Numbered from the stretch's first letter, positions 1 to 9,427 are shown. The stretch is 64,000 nt of DNA from Flavobacterium phycosphaerae (GCF_010119235.1 NZ_JAAATZ010000001.1:960501-1024500); one strand, 5' to 3'. The notes: generated by a model not told the origin, from the sequence alone. Made by a program: numbers and translations.

Positions 1-510
1 ATCAAAAAACATTTGGAAGGCTTTGAATACGACCACTTATTGTTTTCTTATCACGGCATCCCTAAACGTCATATTCGCAAGACTGATGTTACTAAATCCC
101 ATTGTACTATTGATGGCAAATGTTGTGTAACAGCATCACCTGCACATGAGTTTTGTTACCGCCACCAATGTTACGAAACCACAAGACAAGTAGTTGAATT
201 GCTTGGAATTCCGGAAGGCAAATACAGCCAAACCTTCCAATCACGCTTGGCGGGGGACAAATGGTTAACGCCTTACACCGATGTTGAAATTAATAATATG
301 CCTGAAAAAGGAATTAAAAAATTGGCCGTAGTAACACCGGCTTTTGTTTCTGATTGTTTAGAAACTTTAGAAGAAATTGCCATGCGTGCCAACGAAGAAT
401 TTATTGAACATGGTGGTCAAGAATTCTTGGCCGTTCCTTGTTTGAACGATGAAGACGAATGGTGTCAAGTGGTAGCCAACTGGGTAAAAGATTGGAATAG
501 TAAAAGCTAA
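1..510 (+). CDS. hemH: Ferrochelatase, C-terminal part (5' end outside window)
   Basis: The reading frame is open from base 1, so the start codon lies upstream; 169 residues are visible, about half of a usual ferrochelatase. The enzyme inserts ferrous iron into protoporphyrin IX in the last step of haem synthesis. The visible part holds the family motif SYHGIP with its catalytic histidine near the start, and the C-terminal block PAFVSDCLETLEEI, whose Glu residues are conserved in the family. Cysteines near residues 35-60 (CCVTASPAHEFCYRHQC) fit the bacterial type with extra Cys. hemJ lies two genes downstream on the same strand, which supports a haem role. The stop codon is intact. Confidence 0.95.
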   Translation: MKKHLEGFEYDHLLFSYHGIPKRHIRKTDVTKSHCTIDGKCCVTASPAHEFCYRHQCYETTRQVVELLGIPEGKYSQTFQSRLAGDKWLTPYTDVEINNMPEKGIKKLAVVTPAFVSDCLETLEEIAMRANEEFIEHGGQEFLAVPCLNDEDEWCQVVANWVKDWNSKS

Positions 511-520
511 TTAATCATCT

Positions 521-1087
521 ATGAAAACCAAACTAGCATTACTCATTCTTCTGTGCAGTTCCTTTGTTTTCAGTCAAAACATTGTGGAATGCAATGCGAA
601 AAAATCGTATTGGATTATCCAAAACAACAAGGATTCCTATGCCATTGAACTCTTGGGAAAAGTGAAAAAAACGGACAATGTCAACCTGATTGCGTTGAAT
701 AATTTGCCTTTGCAAAGTTTGTTAGTTGATAAAAGCAAATTTGTTAATGCCGAAAACAAAGACGATCATTTCGAAATACTGAAGGCTTACGTCGAAGGCG
801 AACACGAGTATTTGAACACCCAGTTTAAAACTGAACTCGAATTAAAAATGTTCAAAATTGAAATCAAAGGCAGTATGACCAGTATATTTTGGTATTTTAA
901 GCTACCCGAAGGCCAAAATGCAGAAGTGACCTCGCAATTGTTTGCCAGCATGATTATGGATGATAAGATTTTTGGGCTTTCTACTTCCCAATTCAAAAGT
1001 CAGGATTTTCAAAAACTGCAATACCAATTGTTGGACACTTTGTATTCGGTTAAAAAAATCGATTCGGATAAAAATCTTTGCAATTAA
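521..1087 (+). CDS. Small exported protein of unknown function between hemH and hemJ
   Basis: 188 residues. Residues 1-19 form a Sec signal peptide (MKTKLALLILLCSSFVFSQ) with a likely cut after the SQ typical of flavobacterial exported proteins. The mature part is charged, with no further membrane segment and no motif I recognise. It starts 10 bp after hemH and its stop codon directly abuts the hemJ start, so the three genes are probably co-transcribed. A periplasmic role linked to haem or the respiratory chain is possible but only guessed from position. Confidence 0.75.
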   Translation: MKTKLALLILLCSSFVFSQNIVECNAKKSYWIIQNNKDSYAIELLGKVKKTDNVNLIALNNLPLQSLLVDKSKFVNAENKDDHFEILKAYVEGEHEYLNTQFKTELELKMFKIEIKGSMTSIFWYFKLPEGQNAEVTSQLFASMIMDDKIFGLSTSQFKSQDFQKLQYQLLDTLYSVKKIDSDKNLCN

Positions 1088-1633
1088 ATGGAATACTACA
1101 ATTACATAAAATCACTGCACCTCATCTTTGTCATCACTTGGTTTGCGGGCTTGTTTTACATTGTTCGTTTGTTTGTGTACCAAATTGAAGCCAAGGACAA
1201 ACCTTCTCCGGAAAAAGAAATTCTGCTGAAGCAATACAAAATCATGACGTATCGTTTATGGTATATCATCACTTGGCCGAGTGCTGTTTTAGCTACTCTT
1301 TTTGCCTTATTCTTGTTGCATTTAATGCCGGCTTGGTTGCAAATGCCGTGGATGCAGGTCAAGTTGGGGTTTGTAGTTTTACTGTTTGCTTATCATTTTA
1401 AATGCCATCAGATATATAAACAACTGCAAAATGACGAATTCAAGTACAGCTCCAACTTTATGCGCTTGTGGAATGAAGGCGCAACCATCATTCTTTTTGC
1501 TGTTGTTTTTTTAGTAATTTTAAAAAATGCTTTCAACTGGATTTATGGCGTTGTCGGAATCGTTTTGTTTTCGGTTTTGATTATGCTGGGCTTTAAATTT
1601 TACAAACGAATTCGAGAGAAAAACAAATCCTAA
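1088..1633 (+). CDS. hemJ: HemJ-type protoporphyrinogen IX oxidase (CopD/UPF0093 family)
   Basis: 181 residues with four or five membrane helices (about 8-29, 55-80, 88-106, 130-148, 150-170). HemJ oxidises protoporphyrinogen IX to protoporphyrin IX in the inner membrane, the step before ferrochelatase. The N-terminal helix carries the conserved histidine (His11, context SLHLIFVITWFAGLFY) needed in characterised HemJ proteins, and length and helix layout fit the family. The ATG follows the previous stop without a gap. Linkage to hemH one gene upstream strongly supports HemJ over a copper-resistance CopD protein. Confidence 0.88.
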   Translation: MEYYNYIKSLHLIFVITWFAGLFYIVRLFVYQIEAKDKPSPEKEILLKQYKIMTYRLWYIITWPSAVLATLFALFLLHLMPAWLQMPWMQVKLGFVVLLFAYHFKCHQIYKQLQNDEFKYSSNFMRLWNEGATIILFAVVFLVILKNAFNWIYGVVGIVLFSVLIMLGFKFYKRIREKNKS

Positions 1634-1636
1634 ACC

Positions 1637-3106
1637 ATGCTCAACGGCTTCAAAATGTCAATGCTGTCACTCCGAATCAGGATATTCCTGTCGATGATTA
1701 TATTGATTGTGATTGCTTCCGTTTTGATGGCTTCTATTTCGATTATTCAGTTTAAAAATGAAGCCAAAGAATACCATCAAGAGCGTTTAGACCGAAAAGA
1801 AAATGCCATTAAAGAGCACATCAACTACGTGCTTTCAACCACCACCTATCCGCTGACCCAAGCAAATTTGCCTTTGATTTTTAAAGATAAAATTCACGAG
1901 CTAGCCGATATTCATAATCTTGATATTAACATTTATTCCTTGAACGGGAAACTGCTGAAGTCTTCCAAAGCCACCTTTTCTGTAGATAAAGTGGCACCGC
2001 CTATTCCTAAATACATTATCAATTTAGTAGAATCTTCGGTTGAAAAAAGGTATGTTGATATTAAAAATGTTAATGGTATTAAAAACCGTTCTTCTTACAG
2101 TCAGATTAAAGATGATAAGTTCAAACCGCTAGGAATTCTGAACATTCCTTATGTAGAAGATGACGGTTTTTATGAAAATGAGTTGCAGCAATTCTTGTTG
2201 CGTTTGAGCCAGGTCTATTCTTTTATGTTGATTGTTGCTTTTGCTTTGGCCTATTTCCTTTCGACGTATATCACTAAATCTTTAAAAACGATTTCCGATA
2301 AAATCAACGAAACGAGCCTGAATCAAAAAAATGAGAAAATCGTCATTGAAGCCAACAGTAAAGAAATCAACTTACTGATCAAAGCCTACAACGGCATGGT
2401 TGACAAACTCGAGGAAAGTGCTGCTAAATTGGCGCAAAGCGAGCGAGAACAGGCTTGGCGTGAAATGGCTAAACAAGTGGCTCACGAAATCAAAAATCCA
2501 TTAACCCCAATGCGTTTGACGGTACAGAGTTTCCAACGGAAATTTGACCCGAATGATCCGGAATTAAAACAAAAACTGAACGATTATTCGAAAACCTTAA
2601 TACAGCAAATTGATACGATGACTGCGGTGGCTTCGGCTTTTTCTAACTTTGCTTCGATGCCGGCACAGCAAAACGAAACCTTGAATGTAGTGCAAGTGGT
2701 TGAATTAGCTTTGGATATTTTCAATGAAGAGTTTATCACTTTTGAAAGCAACAACAGCTATATTGTTACTAAACTTGACCGAACGCAACTAATCCGAATC
2801 ATTACCAATTTGGTTAAAAATGCTATTCAATCCATACCTGATGAACAAGAAGAAAAACAGGTTTTGGTTTCGGTAAATGAGGTGGAAAACAACGTTATCA
2901 TTTCAGTAAAAGACAACGGCAGCGGCATTGAGCCTGAACATATTGAACATGTCTTTGAACCCAAATTCACCACCAAAACCAGTGGCATGGGATTGGGATT
3001 GGGAATTATTAAAAACATTATCGAAAATTACAAAGGAACTATTACATTTGAAACCGAACTCGGAAAAGGCTCTACTTTTATTGTGTCGCTTCCTATTGTT
3101 AAATAA
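1637..3106 (+). CDS. Membrane sensor histidine kinase (NtrY-like core), no adjacent response regulator
   Basis: 489 residues. Two membrane helices (about 15-38 and 191-213) flank an extracytoplasmic sensor domain of some 150 residues, followed by a HAMP-like linker. The H-box has the phospho-acceptor His283 in VAHEIKNPLTPMRL, a sequence typical of NtrY-like kinases. The ATPase domain shows the N-box (Asn395 in NLVKNAIQSIP), the G1 box DNGSG at 426-430 and the G2 box GMGLGLG at 450-456, so it should be active. No receiver-domain gene lies nearby, so the partner is unknown. A second Met at residue 7 is an alternative start. It is 3 bp after hemJ and probably in the same transcript. Confidence 0.9.
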   Translation: MLNGFKMSMLSLRIRIFLSMIILIVIASVLMASISIIQFKNEAKEYHQERLDRKENAIKEHINYVLSTTTYPLTQANLPLIFKDKIHELADIHNLDINIYSLNGKLLKSSKATFSVDKVAPPIPKYIINLVESSVEKRYVDIKNVNGIKNRSSYSQIKDDKFKPLGILNIPYVEDDGFYENELQQFLLRLSQVYSFMLIVAFALAYFLSTYITKSLKTISDKINETSLNQKNEKIVIEANSKEINLLIKAYNGMVDKLEESAAKLAQSEREQAWREMAKQVAHEIKNPLTPMRLTVQSFQRKFDPNDPELKQKLNDYSKTLIQQIDTMTAVASAFSNFASMPAQQNETLNVVQVVELALDIFNEEFITFESNNSYIVTKLDRTQLIRIITNLVKNAIQSIPDEQEEKQVLVSVNEVENNVIISVKDNGSGIEPEHIEHVFEPKFTTKTSGMGLGLGIIKNIIENYKGTITFETELGKGSTFIVSLPIVK

Positions 3107-3117
3107 AACTACAAACT

Positions 3118-3900
3118 ATGAACTTCGAAAACATACTCGTTGCTGTTGAAAACGGCATTGGACAAATTACCATCAACCGTCCGACAAAATTGAATGCCCT
3201 TAATATAGCGACCATTCAGGAATTGCATAACGCTTTGGAAAGCCTTGACGGCAATGAAGAAGTCAGAACCATTATTATAACTGGCGAAGGCGAAAAGGCT
3301 TTTGTGGCTGGTGCCGATATTTCGGAATTTGCTAATTTTTCGGTAGAAGAAGGTGCACAATTGGCGGCTCAAGGACAGGAGTTATTATTCGATTTTGTCG
3401 AAAATTTGAAAACACCAACTATAGCTGCCGTCAACGGATTTGCGCTTGGTGGCGGATTAGAATTGGCCATGGCCTGTCATTTCCGAATTGCTTCAGACAA
3501 TGCTAAAATGGGATTACCGGAAGTTTCTTTAGGCGTAATTCCGGGTTATGGCGGAACGCAACGTTTGCCGCAATTAATAGGAAAAGGACGTGCGATGGAA
3601 ATGATTATGACAGCAGGAATGATTTCGGCCGAAGAAGCTTTTCGTGCCGGATTGGTCAACCATGTTGTACCACAAGCCGAACTTTTAACTTTCACCAAAT
3701 CATTGGCACAACGCATTATGAAAAATTCGCCGACAGCCATTAGTAAAGCCATCAAAGCGATTAATGCTAATTTTAAAGAAGGCGTTAATGGTTACGAAAC
3801 TGAAATCAGAAACTTTGGAAAATGTTTTGGTACCGAAGATTTTAAAGAAGGAACCACTGCCTTTTTAGAGAAAAGAAAAGCGGAGTTTACCGGGAAATAA
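3118..3900 (+). CDS. Enoyl-CoA hydratase/isomerase (crotonase) family protein
   Basis: 260 residues, the normal length for a single-domain crotonase. The oxyanion-hole segment AGADISEF and the GGGLELAM and GLPEVSLGVIPGYGGTQRL blocks are present. Glu115 and Glu135 are spaced 20 apart like the catalytic pair Glu144/Glu164 of rat enoyl-CoA hydratase, so true hydratase activity (trans-2-enoyl-CoA to 3-hydroxyacyl-CoA) is likely. The C-terminal trimerisation part is complete. It may serve fatty-acid beta-oxidation or a butyrate-type pathway; the neighbours do not decide. Confidence 0.92.
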   Translation: MNFENILVAVENGIGQITINRPTKLNALNIATIQELHNALESLDGNEEVRTIIITGEGEKAFVAGADISEFANFSVEEGAQLAAQGQELLFDFVENLKTPTIAAVNGFALGGGLELAMACHFRIASDNAKMGLPEVSLGVIPGYGGTQRLPQLIGKGRAMEMIMTAGMISAEEAFRAGLVNHVVPQAELLTFTKSLAQRIMKNSPTAISKAIKAINANFKEGVNGYETEIRNFGKCFGTEDFKEGTTAFLEKRKAEFTGK

Positions 3901-3904
3901 AATT

Positions 3905-5620
3905 ATGAAGTCATTTTTTCATCTAACGCTGATAATATTGTTCTTTTCTGGTGGGCTTTTGGCACAAAATGCCGCTTCCCCATTGATGAAAAGTGATGTT
4001 TTTCAGGACGAGTATAAAAATTCTGTCATCCTTTTGGCTGAGAAAAATTCGGTTGGAGATGTAACTATGGTGCGTTCTTACAAAGGCAGTATGCTTTCTC
4101 AGGGCGAAGGTTTTTACATTGAAAATTATGATGCCAACTTAAAATTCAAAAAGGCATTTGATTATGAAATGAAGCATCCCAATTATCAAAAATACAACTT
4201 GATTTTGGGTGTTTTCAGTATGAAAAACAACCTTCATTTTATAGAGTTTTATTATGACTTGAATGAAAAATATTTTGTGTGCGTCGATAACATGTTGAGC
4301 GAAGATTTTAAGACCTCCAAAAAAGAGTTGTTTCGCCTTTCAAGAGAAGAGATGAAGAGCCTAGGGTATTTCGATTTGCAGAGCAAATTTTACAAACGAT
4401 CCAAACAAATTTGGACCAATGAAAACAACGGAGATTTATATGCCGAAGACGAATCAGGAAGACTAAATGATTTCCACCGCATTTTCTTTTCGGGTGACGG
4501 ACGTTACAATTACTCCAGTCTGTACGGCAGCGGTTCCCAAGGCAGCGGTTCAGATATTACTCTGGTAATAAACGAAGAAAAAAACGCTTTTTTACTGGCT
4601 TTGGATGGTGTACAACAGGAAAAAGACGGCTTGAAACTATATGTTTTTGATGCTGATTCTAATAAAAAAATGGATTTATTCTATACCAGCAATGCCCCAG
4701 ACCGAAAGTGTTTCTTCGAAAACATCCAACTTGCAGAGCACGGCGAAGCAGTTTATCTTGTATCTAAAGAATATACCGCAGATGCCAAGAAAAAAACACA
4801 AGGAGGAAAATACTTCTTTGAGTTTACCAAAATTACGGATACCAAAAATACCTCAGCAACTATTGACACTCAAGAACATTTTATTGGCAACCTGAAAACG
4901 GTTTACCATAATAATGAACTTATTATTCTTGGTTTTTATTCGGATGTAAAAGATTTTAAATATTCCGGAATTAGCTGTTTCAAGTTAGATCCGGTTACAT
5001 TACAACTCAAAAACACGAATTATAATCCGTTTACAAAGCAATTCCTTTTTGACAAATATGGAGACAAGAGCAGTTCTACATTGAAAAACATTAGTTTTAA
5101 AAATGTGTTTTTTACTGAGAACAACGACATTATTTTCAATGCCGAAGAAAATTATATAATGGTTTCACCTAATGCTATGGCTCCGGGTGGCGGAATGGGT
5201 GGCGGCGGAACAATTCATTTTTGTTATGACGATATTGTAATTGCAAAATTAAACCCCGAAGGGAAACTGCTTTGGGCCAGAAATATTAATAAAAAACAAT
5301 CTACCGTTGACGATGATAATTCATTCATTTCCTATACGGCCGCACAAAACAAAGACAAAACCCAATTGTTCCTCAACACCAAAGACAAGATCAAAAAACT
5401 TCGAAATGACCGAATTGAGTTTGGTCAAACCAGTAAAAACAAATCCAATCTTAATCAGATTACCATAAATGCTAATGGTGATTTTGATTATCAGGAAATT
5501 TTGGATGATGAGCAAAATGAAGTGCCATTCATGGTTTCAAGAGGTGCTGTCATTAATAATTCCGTTTACTTTTTGGGAAGAAAAGGAAAAAACAAACAAC
5601 TACTGAAAATAACCTTGTAA
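3905..5620 (+). CDS. Large exported protein of unknown function
   Basis: 571 residues with an N-terminal signal peptide (about 1-20, ending LLAQ) and no other membrane segment. The mature protein is rich in beta-strand-like stretches with repeated phrases of the kind 'xxxLxFxxx', compatible with a beta-propeller-like fold, but I see no recognised repeat signature. A Gly-rich loop (APGGGMGGGG, about residues 424-433) interrupts the last third. No type IX sorting domain is present at the C-terminus, so it is probably periplasmic. It starts 5 bp after the crotonase gene and ends before a hairpin terminator. Confidence 0.7.
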   Translation: MKSFFHLTLIILFFSGGLLAQNAASPLMKSDVFQDEYKNSVILLAEKNSVGDVTMVRSYKGSMLSQGEGFYIENYDANLKFKKAFDYEMKHPNYQKYNLILGVFSMKNNLHFIEFYYDLNEKYFVCVDNMLSEDFKTSKKELFRLSREEMKSLGYFDLQSKFYKRSKQIWTNENNGDLYAEDESGRLNDFHRIFFSGDGRYNYSSLYGSGSQGSGSDITLVINEEKNAFLLALDGVQQEKDGLKLYVFDADSNKKMDLFYTSNAPDRKCFFENIQLAEHGEAVYLVSKEYTADAKKKTQGGKYFFEFTKITDTKNTSATIDTQEHFIGNLKTVYHNNELIILGFYSDVKDFKYSGISCFKLDPVTLQLKNTNYNPFTKQFLFDKYGDKSSSTLKNISFKNVFFTENNDIIFNAEENYIMVSPNAMAPGGGMGGGGTIHFCYDDIVIAKLNPEGKLLWARNINKKQSTVDDDNSFISYTAAQNKDKTQLFLNTKDKIKKLRNDRIEFGQTSKNKSNLNQITINANGDFDYQEILDDEQNEVPFMVSRGAVINNSVYFLGRKGKNKQLLKITL

Positions 5621-5622
5621 CA

Positions 5623-5652
5623 AAAAAAGAGAACCAATTGGTTTCTTTTTTA
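5623..5652. terminator. Hairpin terminator between convergent genes
   Basis: An A-rich tract, the inverted repeat GAACCAATTGGTTTC (stem imperfect by one bulge) and a T-tract lie between the exported-protein gene (+) and the HD-domain gene (-). A/T flanks on both sides allow termination in both directions. Confidence 0.6.
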
Positions 5653-6294
5653 TTTTTCTCCATCCCATTCGGCATAAAATTGCGATAAGAAATTTTCCAT
5701 GTAACGGTGGCGTTCTGCTGCTATATTTTTACCTGTTTGGGTATTCATCTTATCTTTCAAGAGCAATAGCTTTTCATAAAAATGATTAATGGTAGGCGAT
5801 TCGGATTTTTTATATTCTTCCTTACTCATATTAAGATTTGGCTGAATATTCGGATTGTATAATGCTCTGTTTTTAAATCCACCATAATTGAAACAACGGG
5901 CAATGCCAATCGCACCAATCGCATCTAGACGGTCGGCATCCTGCACAATTTGAAGTTCTTTTGAACTGAATTGCTTTTCAAAATTCCCGCCTTTAAACGA
6001 AATGTTTTCAATGATGTTGATGATGTGAAGAATGATTTCTTCTGAAACATTTTCACCTTCCAGAAAGGCACGAGCGGTTTTTGGACCAACCATTTCGTCG
6101 CCATTATGAAATTTACTATCTGCAATATCATGAAGCAAAGCTCCCAATTTTACAACCGTTATATCGCAAGTTTCCCCTTCGGCAATTAAGAGCGCATTTT
6201 TATAAACGCGTTCTATGTGAAACCAATCGTGTCCGCCTTCGGCGTTTTCGAGTTGTTGTTTTACAAAACGTATGGTAGCATCAATTATTGACAT
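5650..6294 (-). CDS. HD-domain phosphohydrolase
   Basis: 214 residues from the chosen ATG (MSIIDATIRFV). The metal-binding signature is present: an early His in GHDWFHIERV, then HD in LLHDIADSKFHNGD, and a later Asp in IVQDADRLDAIG, as in small predicted HD hydrolases. The substrate (nucleotide or phosphoester) cannot be told from sequence. The frame is open to 6417, but that extension would cross the upstream terminator at 6307-6337 and overlap the desaturase gene, so the internal ATG at 6294 is preferred. It lies downstream of the desaturase gene on the same strand but is separated by that terminator. Confidence 0.85.
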   Translation of the reverse strand: MSIIDATIRFVKQQLENAEGGHDWFHIERVYKNALLIAEGETCDITVVKLGALLHDIADSKFHNGDEMVGPKTARAFLEGENVSEEIILHIINIIENISFKGGNFEKQFSSKELQIVQDADRLDAIGAIGIARCFNYGGFKNRALYNPNIQPNLNMSKEEYKKSESPTINHFYEKLLLLKDKMNTQTGKNIAAERHRYMENFLSQFYAEWDGEK

Positions 6295-6306
6295 ATCGTA
6301 ATTTGA

Positions 6307-6337
6307 ATAAAAAATCCTTTCGTTTTGGGAAAGGATT
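6307..6337 (-). terminator. Rho-independent terminator of the desaturase gene
   Basis: On the minus strand, AATCCTTTC and GAAAGGATT form a perfect 9-bp stem with a 7-nt loop, followed directly by a T-run. It starts 9 bp past the desaturase stop codon. Confidence 0.85.
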
Positions 6338-6346
6338 ATAGTTGTT

Positions 6347-7345
6347 TTATTTGAACATTGGAGGTTGTACCCAAGAGAACATTTTTTCTTCGCCCGGAAC
6401 CACCATTCGCTCAGCAATTCTGGTCATTCTGGCTGGTAGTTTCAATAAATAATCTCTCGCTTTTTCGGCTTCATCAGTCAGGTTCCCCAATTTATCGATT
6501 TCCCATTTTTTGTTTAGTTTATCCAAAATATCAACATAATCTAAAGCGGTATAAACTCCTATGCGTTGTGCGGATTCCGAAAATTTCTCAAAAGCAGCTC
6601 CGATACTTTCTCCTGATTCACGGATTAAATTGGCCGGCATGGTAATTTTTTTCTTCATCATGTACTCAAACGCCAATAGCATTTCGCTAGGGTCGATGCT
6701 GAAAATACGGTTTACAAATTCACTGTAGGCCAAATGATGACGCATCTCGTCACCGGCTATGATTTTGCAAATTTTAGACAATTTATTATCACCATATTTC
6801 TTTGCTAATTGGGCTACTCTATTGTGGGAAACATAAGTTGCTAATTCTTGAAAACTAGTGAACACAAAGTTTTTATAAGGATCTCTACCTGTTCCCGGAT
6901 CAAAACCATCATTGATCAAATGTTGGGTAGTGATTTCCACTTCACGCATGTTCACACGACCGGATAGGTACAAATATTTGTTTAGTAAATCTCCGTGACG
7001 GTTCTCTTCTCCGGTCCATTGTCGCAGCCATTTTGCCCAGCCATTGTCTCCGGTTTCTCCTTTTTGGGTAACGCCTTCCACATCCATCAGCCAGGTTTCG
7101 TAAGTAGGCAAAGCTTCTTCTGTGATGGTATCACCAACTAATGTTACCCAAAAGTCATAGGGTAACTCTTTAGCAATTTCGCGCAGTTCTCTTACTTCCT
7201 CGAAAAAATTGTCTCCTTCGGAATTAGGCAACAAATCACTGGGTTGCCAAATTTTTTCTACCGGAATTAAAAATTCATCCACAAAAGTGTCGATGTCTTT
7301 TTCTAAAAATTGCATGACTTCAAGTCGGATATTCTTTTGAGGCAT
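6347..7345 (-). CDS. Acyl-ACP desaturase (plant-type di-iron fatty-acid desaturase)
   Basis: 332 residues. Soluble di-iron desaturases introduce a cis double bond into an acyl chain held on acyl carrier protein, using oxygen and reduced ferredoxin. The iron ligands are visible: Glu77 in TEEALPTYE, the EENRH motif (Glu114, His117), Glu167 in FQELATYVSH and the DEMRHH motif (Glu200, His203). Spacing and length match the stearoyl-ACP desaturase family. The gene is 6 bp downstream of a plsC gene, so unsaturated acyl-chain synthesis and phosphatidate synthesis are probably made from one transcript. Confidence 0.93.
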   Translation of the reverse strand: MPQKNIRLEVMQFLEKDIDTFVDEFLIPVEKIWQPSDLLPNSEGDNFFEEVRELREIAKELPYDFWVTLVGDTITEEALPTYETWLMDVEGVTQKGETGDNGWAKWLRQWTGEENRHGDLLNKYLYLSGRVNMREVEITTQHLINDGFDPGTGRDPYKNFVFTSFQELATYVSHNRVAQLAKKYGDNKLSKICKIIAGDEMRHHLAYSEFVNRIFSIDPSEMLLAFEYMMKKKITMPANLIRESGESIGAAFEKFSESAQRIGVYTALDYVDILDKLNKKWEIDKLGNLTDEAEKARDYLLKLPARMTRIAERMVVPGEEKMFSWVQPPMFK

Positions 7346-7351
7346 TTTTTG

Positions 7352-8086
7352 CTACGTTTTAATTGATTGTTTGACCGCTTGCTCTGTTTTTTCCATTAAT
7401 TCTTCAAACGAAAAATCCTTCACTGCCATTGGTTCATAAATGATAAACTGCAAACGATTACCTAATCCCATGGGAAAGGCCCCAAATTTAACCATTTTCC
7501 ACGAATTATTAATGGTAATTGGGACAACATACGCAGATGGTGCATATTTACATAAGATTTTTAGACCACTTTGGGCAAATTCTTTTGGTTCTCCGTTTTT
7601 ACTTCGGGTCCCTTCGGGGAAAATCACAGCGGAGCGTTTGTATTTTTCAATGTATTCCGACAATCCTTTAATTACCGGGATGGCTTGCTTAGGATCTTTT
7701 CTGTCAATCAGCACAGAACCGCCGTGACGCAAATTATAGGAAACACTGGGGATGCCTTTTCCGAGTTCTTTTTTGCTGACAAACTTAGCGTGGAATCTTC
7801 GCAAATGCCAAATAATCCCAACAATATCATACAGACTCTGATGATTGGCCACAAAAATTATCGGTGCGTTTTCAGGAATACGTTCTTTGTTTTCAAAAGT
7901 ATAAGTAGTTCCTAAAATATTGGTGCATTTGGTCAAAAAGAAATTCAGGTAATCTACACTTTTTTTGTGTGCCTGATAGCCAAAAACATTGAAACAAACC
8001 CACTGAATGGGATGAAAAATCACCAAACATAATCCGAAACACAGGTAATAAACTACTGATATGGGGTATGAAATTAGTTTTTCCAT
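7352..8086 (-). CDS. plsC: 1-acyl-sn-glycerol-3-phosphate acyltransferase
   Basis: 244 residues. An N-terminal hydrophobic anchor (about 8-30) precedes the acyltransferase domain with the HX4D catalytic motif NHQSLYD (His82, Asp87) and the FPEGTRS substrate-binding block near residue 160. PlsC adds the second acyl chain to lysophosphatidic acid at the inner membrane. It leads a two-gene unit with the acyl-ACP desaturase. A second, different PlsC-family gene lies at 12024-12764, so the two may differ in acyl preference or substrate. Confidence 0.92.
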   Translation of the reverse strand: MEKLISYPISVVYYLCFGLCLVIFHPIQWVCFNVFGYQAHKKSVDYLNFFLTKCTNILGTTYTFENKERIPENAPIIFVANHQSLYDIVGIIWHLRRFHAKFVSKKELGKGIPSVSYNLRHGGSVLIDRKDPKQAIPVIKGLSEYIEKYKRSAVIFPEGTRSKNGEPKEFAQSGLKILCKYAPSAYVVPITINNSWKMVKFGAFPMGLGNRLQFIIYEPMAVKDFSFEELMEKTEQAVKQSIKT

Positions 8087-8103
8087 AAAGTGAAAATTGA
8101 GGA

Positions 8104-8111
8104 CAAAAATA
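8104..8111 (-). promoter_or_regulatory. Bacteroidota -7 promoter element for plsC/desaturase
   Basis: Minus-strand TATTTTTG matches TAnnTTTG. The element ends about 17 bp before the plsC ATG, predicting a leader of roughly a dozen nucleotides. No clear -33 element is seen. Confidence 0.55.
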
Positions 8112-8210
8112 GGTAAAAATCAAAGGATGAAATATAAAACCAAGATAAAAAAACATTAAAAATTAACATAATATACACTTTTCGCACACTTCTTCACCAC
8201 TAAATCCCTC

Positions 8211-8218
8211 TACCTTTA
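8211..8218 (+). promoter_or_regulatory. Possible recA promoter element (imperfect)
   Basis: TACCTTTA differs from TAnnTTTG only in the last base. It would give a leader of about 110 nt, containing a purine-rich GGGAGG at about 8245. No SOS-box palindrome was recognised. Weak evidence. Confidence 0.25.
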
Positions 8219-8331
8219 AAGTTAAAATAATTGCTGTCCTAAGGGAGGAAATAATTTGTTCAAAACTCATCTGTTTTGTATCCTATTCCATCAAAAAAAG
8301 CATTATTTTTATGCCACTAAATTTTTTAAAA

Positions 8332-9336
8332 ATGAGTTCAGAAAAAGAAGCAAAATTAAAAGCATTACAATTAACCCTAGATAAATTAGACAAAGCTTAC
8401 GGCAAAGGAACCGTGATGAAAATGGGGGACAAAGCGGTAGAAGAGGTAGAAGTTATTCCTTCCGGTTCGCTTGGTTTAGATTTAGCTTTGGGAGTAAACG
8501 GATATCCTAAAGGAAGAGTTATCGAAATATACGGTCCGGAATCATCGGGTAAAACCACTTTAACATTGCATGCTATTGCCGAAGCCCAAAAAGCCGGTGG
8601 TATAGCTGCTTTTATTGATGCAGAACATGCTTTTGACCGAAACTATGCCGAGAAATTGGGTGTAGATATTGAAAACCTTATCATCTCACAACCGGACAAC
8701 GGAGAGCAAGCATTAGAAATCGCCGAAAACCTAATCCGCTCAGGAGCTATTGATATTGTGGTTATTGACTCGGTTGCGGCCTTGACGCCAAAAAGCGAAA
8801 TCGAAGGCGAAATGGGAGATTCAAAAATGGGATTACACGCTCGTTTGATGTCACAAGCTTTAAGAAAATTAACGGGAACCATCAGCAAAACGAATTGTAC
8901 GGTTTTCTTCATCAACCAGTTGAGAGAAAAAATCGGTGTTATGTTTGGAAATCCTGAAACGACTACCGGGGGAAATGCTTTAAAATTCTATGCTTCAGTT
9001 CGTTTAGATATCCGTCGTTCCTCACAAATTAAAGACGGCGAAAATGTGATTGGAAACCGAACCAAAGTAAAAGTGGTAAAAAACAAAGTGGCTCCTCCTT
9101 TTAAAACCGCTGAATTTGATATTATGTATGGCGAAGGTGTTTCAAAAACCGGTGAAATTCTTGACTTAGCCGTTGAATTTGAAATCATCAAAAAGGCGGG
9201 TTCATGGTTTAGCTATGGTGATACCAAACTAGGACAAGGACGAGATGCAGTGAAAGTCTTAATCAAAGACAATCCGGAACTGGCTGATGAGCTAGAACAA
9301 AAAATAAAAGATCTTATAAAAGAGAATAATGCTTAA
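8332..9336 (+). CDS. recA: Recombinase RecA
   Basis: 334 residues from [13 protein letters not shown], the usual start of flavobacterial RecA. An in-frame ATG seven codons earlier (8311) is possible but adds a non-conserved MPLNFLK. RecA forms filaments on single-stranded DNA, drives strand exchange and triggers LexA-type self-cleavage. Walker A is GPESSGKTT, Walker B lies in [12 protein letters not shown], and the DNA-binding loop region [16 protein letters not shown] is intact. The gene stands alone, with a 245-bp leader upstream and its own terminator. Confidence 0.98.
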   Translation: MSSEKEAKLKALQLTLDKLDKAYGKGTVMKMGDKAVEEVEVIPSGSLGLDLALGVNGYPKGRVIEIYGPESSGKTTLTLHAIAEAQKAGGIAAFIDAEHAFDRNYAEKLGVDIENLIISQPDNGEQALEIAENLIRSGAIDIVVIDSVAALTPKSEIEGEMGDSKMGLHARLMSQALRKLTGTISKTNCTVFFINQLREKIGVMFGNPETTTGGNALKFYASVRLDIRRSSQIKDGENVIGNRTKVKVVKNKVAPPFKTAEFDIMYGEGVSKTGEILDLAVEFEIIKKAGSWFSYGDTKLGQGRDAVKVLIKDNPELADELEQKIKDLIKENNA

Positions 9337-9342
9337 TACCAG

Positions 9343-9368
9343 AAACCCGAAAATTTTCGGGTTTTTTT
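9343..9368 (+). terminator. Terminator of recA
   Basis: AAACCCGAAAATTTTCGGGTTT is a self-complementary stem followed by a T-run, starting 7 bp after the recA stop codon. Confidence 0.9.
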
Positions 9369-9427
9369 ATTACCTTAACGCAACCTTTGAATTAAATAAA
9401 CATCTAACAACAAATTGATTTTCCATT

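Noticed and set aside
6295..6417. Longer start for the HD-domain gene
   Set aside because: It crosses the desaturase terminator and overlaps the desaturase gene, and the extra residues are not domain-like.
8087..8331. recA leader as a riboswitch or small RNA
   Set aside because: No stable conserved-looking fold or known element; only a weak promoter-like motif is seen.
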